Source: Actinomycetota bacterium (GTDB lineage: Bacteria > Actinomycetota > Actinomycetes > S36-B12 > UBA10799). From it: DNA of 11,281 bases. The stretch spans positions 29,396-40,676 of the forward strand of contig DMNR01000035.1 in NCBI GenBank assembly GCA_003452655.1, in the 5' to 3' direction. A program made the translations under genes and the position numbers. Positions 6,777 to 11,281 of this stretch are shown here, in pieces. A model generated the notes under the pieces. That model saw only the letters and a program-made list of their open reading frames with translations, made no database searches and had not been told where the DNA came from. Each line of letters begins with the position of its first letter. The first letter of the stretch is position 1.

Positions 6777-8087
6777 GTGACGGCTGTGACTTCAGCCCCA
6801 GATCGCAGTCGGCGGCGTGCGCTGATGTGGTTCATTGCGATCGGGTTGCTTGCCTCCTCGGTCGTACTCGCAGTCGCCCTTGTCGCCTGTCGCCAGGTCG
6901 GCATTAAGGAGGCGATTACCTCCGCGCGGGACAAGACCACAATCCTGGCGAACGCTGTTGTCGCACCAGGAATGCCGCGTGGGCTCGTGACTGGAGATCC
7001 AGCAGCGATTGCGCAGATGCAGGCGCTCGCGGATGACCAGCTACTCGGTCCGGACGTTGCCAGGGTCAAGATCTGGGCCGAGGACGGAACGATCGTCTTC
7101 TCTGACGACGCCCGGCTGATCGGCACCCGCTATCCACTTGGTTCGGAGGAACTCGAGGTTCTGCGCGAAGGCGGAATTGAAGCCGAGGTTAGCGATTTGA
7201 GTCGCCCGGAGAATCGATTCGAAAAGGGCGGGGGTGACCTGCTTGAGGTGTACACGCCGGTGACTTCGCCCGAGGGTAAGCCGTTGCTGTTTGAGGCGTA
7301 CTACCGCTACGACGCCGTTAATGCTGCGGCAGCAGAGCTGTCCAACCAATTCGTTCCAATCGTCGTCGGTGGGGTACTGCTGCTGGCGCTGCTCCAGCTA
7401 CCGCTGGCTTGGCGCTTGTCCACCAGAATTCAACGAGACCAGGTGGCCAAGCAGCGACTGCTCGAAGCCGCCGTCGAGGCCTCCAACATAGAACGCAAGC
7501 GGATCGCGGCAGACCTGCATGATGGTGTCGTTCAGGACCTCACGGGCGTTACATTCACCCTCTCCGCAATGGCAAGTTCGTTCGAGCCGGGCGACGCTCG
7601 TGCCCAATCAGTTGATACAGCCGCGGCTCACACCCGCAATGCCGTCACCGCATTGCGCTCGCTGTTGGTTGAGATCTACCCACCTAACCTGCGTGACGCT
7701 GGTATCGAGAGTGCGCTTGGTGGATTGCTCGCGGCACCCGCGGCTCGAGGGATCGCCACGACGGTGGATATCAGCCTCTCGGAGCCGTTGCCTGATGCCG
7801 TCGAGACGGTCATCTTTCGATGTGCTCAGGAGGGCCTGCGCAACGTTGTTCGCCACGCGCATGCGAGTAGCGTCAAACTCAGCCTGATCGCCGAGAATGA
7901 ATGTGTGACTTTGCAGATTATTGACGATGGCGTCGGCTTCGATTCCAGCGTGGAGACGGCGGTTTCGGGTGGGCACTTTGGTTTGGCAGTGCTCGGTGAC
8001 GCTGTTGCTCAGGTCAACGGGACGTGGTCCATTAGTTCTGTTGAACCCGCTGGCACGAAGTTGTGCGTTGAGGTTCCGCTGACATGA
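6777..8087 (+). CDS. Sensor histidine kinase, NarL-partner (HisKA_3) type
   Basis: A kinase of about 436 residues that should phosphorylate the NarL-type regulator next to it. With a GTG 6777 start: membrane helix about 17-39; extracytoplasmic sensor about 40-191, with VKIWAEDGTIVFSDD resembling the second half of a Cache/PAS-like fold; second helix about 192-213; HisKA_3 with ERKRIAADLHDGVVQDLTG and phosphoacceptor His248; HATPase with EGLRNVVRHA (352-361), DDGVGF (383-388) and GGHFGLAVLGDAV (398-410). The G2 region is a little unlike the usual GLRGMRER form. The start is uncertain: GTG 6777, GTG 6786 and ATG 6825 are all in frame with no Shine-Dalgarno. An ATG at 6717 lies inside the sodA terminator stem and is disfavoured. 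It overlaps the next gene by ATGA. The signal sensed is unknown. Confidence 0.88.
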   Translation: MTAVTSAPDRSRRRALMWFIAIGLLASSVVLAVALVACRQVGIKEAITSARDKTTILANAVVAPGMPRGLVTGDPAAIAQMQALADDQLLGPDVARVKIWAEDGTIVFSDDARLIGTRYPLGSEELEVLREGGIEAEVSDLSRPENRFEKGGGDLLEVYTPVTSPEGKPLLFEAYYRYDAVNAAAAELSNQFVPIVVGGVLLLALLQLPLAWRLSTRIQRDQVAKQRLLEAAVEASNIERKRIAADLHDGVVQDLTGVTFTLSAMASSFEPGDARAQSVDTAAAHTRNAVTALRSLLVEIYPPNLRDAGIESALGGLLAAPAARGIATTVDISLSEPLPDAVETVIFRCAQEGLRNVVRHAHASSVKLSLIAENECVTLQIIDDGVGFDSSVETAVSGGHFGLAVLGDAVAQVNGTWSISSVEPAGTKLCVEVPLT

Positions 8088-8707
8088 TCCAGGTCATGTT
8101 GGTAGACGACCATCAGGTGGTCCGGGCGGGGCTGGCAATGCTGCTGGAATCAAATGATGATGTTGCTGTCATCGGGCAGGCCGAAGACGGAGGCGAAGCC
8201 GTCAAGCTCTTCGCCGAGGTAGTGCCCGACGTGGTGCTCATGGATCTTTCACTTCCGACAATGGACGGTGTCGCCGCGACTCGCGAAATCTGTCGGCAAC
8301 ACCCAGGTGCACGGATTGTCGTGCTTACGTCGTTCCCAGATCGCAGTCGCGTGACCGCAGCACTGGATGCGGGCGCTTGCGGGTACCTGCTCAAGGACGC
8401 CCAACCAGACGAAATTGCTCGCGCCATTCGCAGTGCTCATGAGGGTGGCTCGCCGATCGATGCCCGCGTCGCATCGAACCTGCTGGAGGACCGCCGCCCA
8501 GTTGACCCATCCGCTTTGACTCCACGCGAGCGGGAAGTCCTGGTGCTGGTGGGTCGCGGGATGCTGAACAAGCAGGTTGCCCGTGAGTTGAACATTTCCG
8601 AAAAGACAGTCAAGGCCCATCTCGGTCGGATTTTCAATCGTCTCGGGGTGTCAGACCGGACCCAGGCTGCAGTGTGGGCGCAGCGAAACGGACTGCTGGA
8701 TTCCTGA
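8084..8707 (+). CDS. NarL/FixJ-family response regulator
   Basis: A 207-residue two-domain transcription factor. The receiver domain (about 1-118) has acidic residues Asp8/Asp9, phosphoacceptor Asp54 in VVLMDLSLPTMDG, Thr82 and Lys104. The LuxR-type helix-turn-helix (about 145-203) begins LTPREREVLVLVGRGM and includes NKQVARELNISEKTVKAHL. All key residues are present and the length is normal. Its ATG overlaps the kinase stop as ATGA, so the two are one translationally coupled unit. A perfect hairpin follows eight bases after the stop. Targets cannot be deduced: no inverted NarL-like sites were recognised nearby. It is adjacent to sodA upstream and a secreted RTX-like protein downstream, but both are separated from it by hairpins. 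Confidence 0.95.
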   Translation: MIQVMLVDDHQVVRAGLAMLLESNDDVAVIGQAEDGGEAVKLFAEVVPDVVLMDLSLPTMDGVAATREICRQHPGARIVVLTSFPDRSRVTAALDAGACGYLLKDAQPDEIARAIRSAHEGGSPIDARVASNLLEDRRPVDPSALTPREREVLVLVGRGMLNKQVARELNISEKTVKAHLGRIFNRLGVSDRTQAAVWAQRNGLLDS

Positions 8708-8714
8708 GGTGGTT

Positions 8715-8736
8715 CCGATGGTCTTACGACCATCGG
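8715..8736 (+). terminator. Hairpin terminator after the NarL-type pair
   Basis: CCGATGGTC (8715-8723), loop TTAC, GACCATCGG (8728-8736): a perfect nine-base-pair stem with a tight four-base loop. It starts eight bases after the regulator stop and is followed by CTAATTGT. There is no long T run, so termination may be imperfect. Confidence 0.75.
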
Positions 8737-8759
8737 CTAATTGTGGGGCAGCGGCCCAG

Positions 8760-8787
8760 CGACGACGATGGGGAAAGAAGGTCGTCG
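8760..8787 (+). repeat. Inverted repeat in the leader of the RTX-like gene
   Basis: CGACGAC (8760-8766) and GTCGTCG (8781-8787) are perfect inverted arms around a purine-rich 14-base centre (8767-8780). The element ends nine bases before the Shine-Dalgarno of the gene at 8810. It could be an operator or a leader hairpin; the choice cannot be made from sequence. Confidence 0.4.
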
Positions 8788-8809
8788 GGACAGCTTGAGG
8801 AGTAGTGCC

Positions 8810-9382
8810 ATGAATTCTCTGAAGAAACTCAGCGTTATAGCTGCCGCGACGGTCTCGCTGGTCGGGATTGGCTTGGCAAACACGACGGCAACCTTCGCGT
8901 CTGCCGATAGCCCACAGGTGCGAAAGTCCCTGAGCTGCAAGGGTAAGCGAGCAACGATCGTTGGCACGGGAGGCACGGTCAGGGGAACGTCGCACAGGGA
9001 TGTGATTGTGTTGACCGGTGCCAGCACCGTCTTCGCCGGTGGCGGAAACGACTTGATCTGCGGTTCCAAGGCTTCGGATGAAATCCACGGTGGTCGCGGC
9101 AAGGATCGAATCTTTGGCCGCGGTGGCGATGATGATTTGTTCGGTGATCAAGGCGATGACAGCGTCAACGGCGGGGCGGGTGATGATTCGATCGATGGCG
9201 GATCAGGTCGGGACCGTTCCAGTGGGGGGTCTGGCGCAGACGACATCGATGGCATCGATGACCACGGCAACCACGTGGAGCCTGGGGATGATCATGGCGT
9301 CCACTCTCCCGGGACTGACGATCATGGCGTCCACTCTCCCGGGACTGACGATCACGGCCAGCACGGCTCCGACCACAGCTGA
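8810..9382 (+). CDS. Small secreted protein with RTX-like Ca-binding repeats and Asp/His-rich tail
   Basis: A 190-residue protein. The start is ATG 8810 with GAGGAG (8797-8802) at good spacing. The N-terminus is a Sec signal peptide (MNSLKKL, hydrophobic 9-23, likely cut near TFA-SAD, residue 30 or 31). Residues about 77-147 carry roughly seven glycine/aspartate nonapeptides of the hemolysin-type calcium-binding pattern, such as GGRGKDRIF, GDQGDDSVN and GGAGDDSID; these would form a calcium-bound beta roll. Cys43 and Cys84 flank the first part and could form a disulfide. The tail (about 148-190) is DDHG-rich, with HGVHSPGTDD occurring twice through an exact 30-base DNA repeat. It may bind divalent metal, by inference. 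There are no membrane anchor, LPXTG or enzymatic motifs, and it is much shorter than RTX toxins. Family members of this kind are common in actinobacteria and lack known functions. Confidence 0.85.
   Translation: MNSLKKLSVIAAATVSLVGIGLANTTATFASADSPQVRKSLSCKGKRATIVGTGGTVRGTSHRDVIVLTGASTVFAGGGNDLICGSKASDEIHGGRGKDRIFGRGGDDDLFGDQGDDSVNGGAGDDSIDGGSGRDRSSGGSGADDIDGIDDHGNHVEPGDDHGVHSPGTDDHGVHSPGTDDHGQHGSDHS
9290..9350 (+). repeat. Exact 30-base tandem repeat inside the RTX-like gene
   Basis: The units at 9291-9320 and 9321-9350 are identical at all 30 positions and a third, partial copy begins at 9351 (atcacgg). The unit is a multiple of three, so it duplicates ten residues (HGVHSPGTDD) without shifting the frame. 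Identity at synonymous sites points to a recent duplication by slippage or recombination. Confidence 0.9.
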
Positions 9383-9533
9383 ATGATCTTGGATCCGAGC
9401 CAAGTGGCGGGCAGCGATTCGGTCATGCCATCGCGATAATTCACCCTTAGGCACTGCTTCACTTGTATGGGCGGTGCGTCGGCCACTACGTTCCCGTCAT
9501 GGCTTGTACGAATGAACAAATGGTGGGGCGCGG
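9383..9533. other. Intergenic region before the dehydrogenase pair
   Basis: This 151-base stretch holds no credible gene. It must contain the promoter of the dehydrogenase operon, but no clear -10/-35 pair was seen. A short CTTGG...CCAAG arm pair (9388-9404) just after the RTX-like stop could be a weak terminator. TGGTGGGG (9521-9528) is the likely ribosome-binding stretch for the gene starting at 9534. Confidence 0.5.
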
Positions 9534-10565
9534 ATGAAGGCGCTAAGGCTCACAACAGTCGGCAAGGCGGCGGAACTAACCGACGTTGATGCCCCGACGG
9601 TCCGACCGTCCGACGTTCTCATTGATGTTGCCAGTGTGTCGCTGGCGTCCGCTGAGCTTGCTGTTCAGCGCGAGCCGGTCGACGAGAACCTTGAGATCCC
9701 GACGGAGCTGCCGATCACCCTCGGACGCTACTTCGCTGGTCGAGTGGTTGAGGTTGGGTCGGCGGTGAAGGATTGTGCAGTTGGAGACGTCGTTGTGACT
9801 GCGCCTCCTGGTTCGTGTGGACGCTGTCACCCATGCCTGACAGGCATGGACAACTACTGCGTCAACCCGCGTGCAAAGACCAGATTGGTTCCGGGTATCT
9901 CCCGTGACGGTGGGCTGGCGCAGCAGGTTGCCGCCCCAGAGCGCCTCGTCCTGCGTATTGACGGGCCGAGCCCGGAAGAAGCGGCGCGCGCTAGCCAGTT
10001 CGGGCTTCCCGCTTACCACGCAATTCGGGTCGCGAAGACCATGCTGGCACCTGGAAACCACGCCGTCGTTATCGGCGGCAATGCGCGGGCACGCTACGCG
10101 ATGGGCATCCTTGCTGAAGGAATTGGCTGCCGGGTAATCGCTGTCACCGACGATGTTGCGGCGCTGCGGGCGCATCGCACTTGTTACGCGGAGACGATTA
10201 TCGACTCGGCAGATGCGAATGCTCAAGTCATCCGTGATCTCGTCGGCGGTTGGGGCGTTGATGGCGTGCTCGATTTCGTCGGGAGTGAAGCCTCATCTGC
10301 GTTCGCCGGTTCTGCGGCAACTCAAGGTGGGGCGATTGTGGTCGCCGGATCCGACGGCGGTTTCGTGCCCATTGGTGCGGGCAGATTGAACCGCAATGGT
10401 TCCGCCCGCTACGTCGAGGGTGGAAGTCGAGGCGACCTTCGGGAGGTTCTCGATCTGCTCGGCAATACGAAGATCGCTGTCGACCACACAACGATCTCCC
10501 TAGCTTCCGTGGTCAACGCAAAAGACATTGACCCTGACGACGTTCCGGTGGTGGTAATTCCATGA
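9534..10565 (+). CDS. Medium-chain dehydrogenase homologue lacking catalytic zinc and NAD-loop residues
   Basis: A 343-residue protein of the zinc-dependent alcohol-dehydrogenase (MDR) superfamily by fold and length. It keeps the structural-zinc cysteines Cys95, Cys98, Cys101 and Cys109 (CGRCHPC...NYC) and landmarks such as SRDGGLAQQV and YHAI. Compared with its downstream neighbour, however, the catalytic-zinc ligands are all replaced: Cys by Ala38, His-Glu by Arg65-Tyr66 (LGRYFAG for LGHEVAG), and Asp by Gln155. The Rossmann loop GTGGVG reads GGNARA (181-186), and the acidic residue that normally holds the NAD ribose is Thr205. The C-terminus also lacks the usual final helix-strand before the last Val-rich strand. 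The frame is open throughout with no stop, so it is not a decaying pseudogene in the usual sense. It overlaps the next gene by ATGA. A structural or regulatory partner role is inferred. Confidence 0.85.
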   Translation: MKALRLTTVGKAAELTDVDAPTVRPSDVLIDVASVSLASAELAVQREPVDENLEIPTELPITLGRYFAGRVVEVGSAVKDCAVGDVVVTAPPGSCGRCHPCLTGMDNYCVNPRAKTRLVPGISRDGGLAQQVAAPERLVLRIDGPSPEEAARASQFGLPAYHAIRVAKTMLAPGNHAVVIGGNARARYAMGILAEGIGCRVIAVTDDVAALRAHRTCYAETIIDSADANAQVIRDLVGGWGVDGVLDFVGSEASSAFAGSAATQGGAIVVAGSDGGFVPIGAGRLNRNGSARYVEGGSRGDLREVLDLLGNTKIAVDHTTISLASVVNAKDIDPDDVPVVVIP

Positions 10566-11281
10566 AGGCCTATCGACTCCCCGCACTCGGAACCCCGGCG
10601 GCGTTCGCGGACGCACCTGACCCGAAGCCTGGCCCAACGGAAGTTGTGGTTGAGGTACAGGGGGCGGGAATCTGCGCATCCGACCTTCATATGCAGTCAC
10701 CTGCCTATCCCGTCAACGAGATCATGAAGACCTGGCCGATGCCGATGACGCTGGGCCACGAAGTTGCCGGAAAGATCGTTGAGCTCGGTTCGGATGTTGT
10801 CGGCTGGGAAGTCGGTGACCTAGTGGTCGCTGGCGCGGGCCCCGGGTGTCGTACCTGCTGGCAATGCACGCACGGGAACTCCGCCGCCTGTCAATTCGCA
10901 GGGCTGGAATTCCTCGGAGTCGGCCGCGATGGAGGGTTGGCGTCGCACGTCGCGATTCCTGAGGACAACCTGCTTGACCGGATGGGGTTGCCCCCAGAGA
11001 TTGCAGCGCCACTTCCAGATGCGGGCGCAACTGCCTACCACGCAATTAAGGCAGCGCATGGCGCGCTCAACGCCGGCGAACCAGTGCTCGTTATTGGCAC
11101 CGGTGGAGTCGGCAGTTTTGCCGTCGGAATCCTCAAGGCAATTACGAACTGCCGAGTGATCGCGATTGATGCTCGCGAAGAGGGTCTGGAACTAGCGCGC
11201 CGGATGGGAGCAGATGACGTGCTCCTGGCAGGCCCGGACAATTTGACACAGGTTCTCGATATCACCGGTGGCGCACTATGT
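10562..11281 (+). CDS. Zinc-dependent medium-chain alcohol dehydrogenase, 3' end outside window
   Basis: The first 240 residues are visible, starting at an ATG that overlaps the previous stop (ATGA), and no stop occurs before the right edge. Domain order is normal for NAD(P)-dependent zinc alcohol dehydrogenases, which oxidise alcohols or reduce aldehydes or ketones. Catalytic-zinc ligands are present: Cys38 and Asp41 in GICASDLH, His66-Glu67 in LGHEVAG, and Asp153. Structural-zinc cysteines are Cys96, Cys99, Cys102 and Cys110. The Rossmann loop is GTGGVGS (179-185), with acidic Asp203 in IAIDAR, which favours NAD over NADP. About 100 residues should remain beyond the window. The substrate is not deducible. 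It is probably translated together with the degenerate homologue upstream. Confidence 0.93.
   Translation, partial: MKAYRLPALGTPAAFADAPDPKPGPTEVVVEVQGAGICASDLHMQSPAYPVNEIMKTWPMPMTLGHEVAGKIVELGSDVVGWEVGDLVVAGAGPGCRTCWQCTHGNSAACQFAGLEFLGVGRDGGLASHVAIPEDNLLDRMGLPPEIAAPLPDAGATAYHAIKAAHGALNAGEPVLVIGTGGVGSFAVGILKAITNCRVIAIDAREEGLELARRMGADDVLLAGPDNLTQVLDITGGALC

Noticed and set aside
9291..9357. Short exact repeats considered as a CRISPR array.
   Set aside because: The copies are directly adjacent without spacers, are in frame with a protein repeat, and number only two plus a fragment.
9388..9404. CTTGG/CCAAG arms after the RTX-like gene as a terminator.
   Set aside because: Only five base pairs with no T run; too weak to call as a feature of its own.
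9534..10565. Upstream dehydrogenase considered a pseudogene.
   Set aside because: Full-length open frame with retained structural-zinc cysteines and start/stop coupling to the next gene; a maintained catalytically dead homologue fits better.

Overview
The window looks like chromosomal DNA of a fairly high-GC (about 60% by eye) actinobacterium. The supporting signs are: an actinobacterial type of GT39 membrane glycosyltransferase with a Gly/Pro-rich linker and soluble C-terminal domain; an OmpR-family regulator close to mycobacterial PhoP/TrcR; an Fe/Mn superoxide dismutase with His at position 145 as in mycobacterial SodA; GTG starts and weak Shine-Dalgarno sites at several genes; and dense, tightly packed genes. 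No species can be named from the sequence. I found no tRNA, rRNA, insertion sequence, phage gene or CRISPR array.

Layout. (1) Bases 1-4520, minus strand: response regulator (3759-4520), sensor histidine kinase (2233-3762, ATGA overlap) and a GT39 polyprenyl-phosphate-sugar glycosyltransferase (1-2166, running off the left edge). (2) Bases 4521-4735: a divergent control region. (3) Bases 4736-6019, plus strand: a fused GT2/GtrA protein. (4) sodA (6091-6690) with its own Shine-Dalgarno and a strong hairpin terminator. (5) A second, NarL-type two-component pair (6777-8087 and 8084-8707, ATGA overlap), closed by a perfect hairpin. (6) A small secreted protein with RTX-like repeats and an Asp/His-rich tail (8810-9382). 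(7) Two medium-chain dehydrogenase genes joined by an ATGA overlap (9534-10565 and 10562 to the right edge). The first has lost every catalytic-zinc ligand and the Rossmann glycine loop; the second is intact in the part visible.

How the genes fit together. The best-supported system is a regulated cell-envelope glycosylation module. GT2 would load a sugar onto a polyprenyl phosphate, GtrA would move or present the lipid-linked sugar across the membrane, and GT39 would transfer it to an acceptor outside. The adjacent PhoP/TrcR-like two-component system probably controls all of it. Heptamers of the type TCACAGC with an 11-base period (7 bases plus a 4-base spacer, the arrangement known for mycobacterial PhoP) stand in front of all three transcription units: the regulator-kinase genes, the GT2/GtrA gene, and the GT39 gene inside the operon. 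In each case they read in the direction of the controlled gene. This would make a self-contained, autoregulated local regulon.

The second point of interest is the dehydrogenase pair, which looks like a pseudoenzyme translationally coupled to an active partner. The sodA gene, the NarL-type pair and the small secreted protein are recognisable families with no clear link to the glycosylation module.
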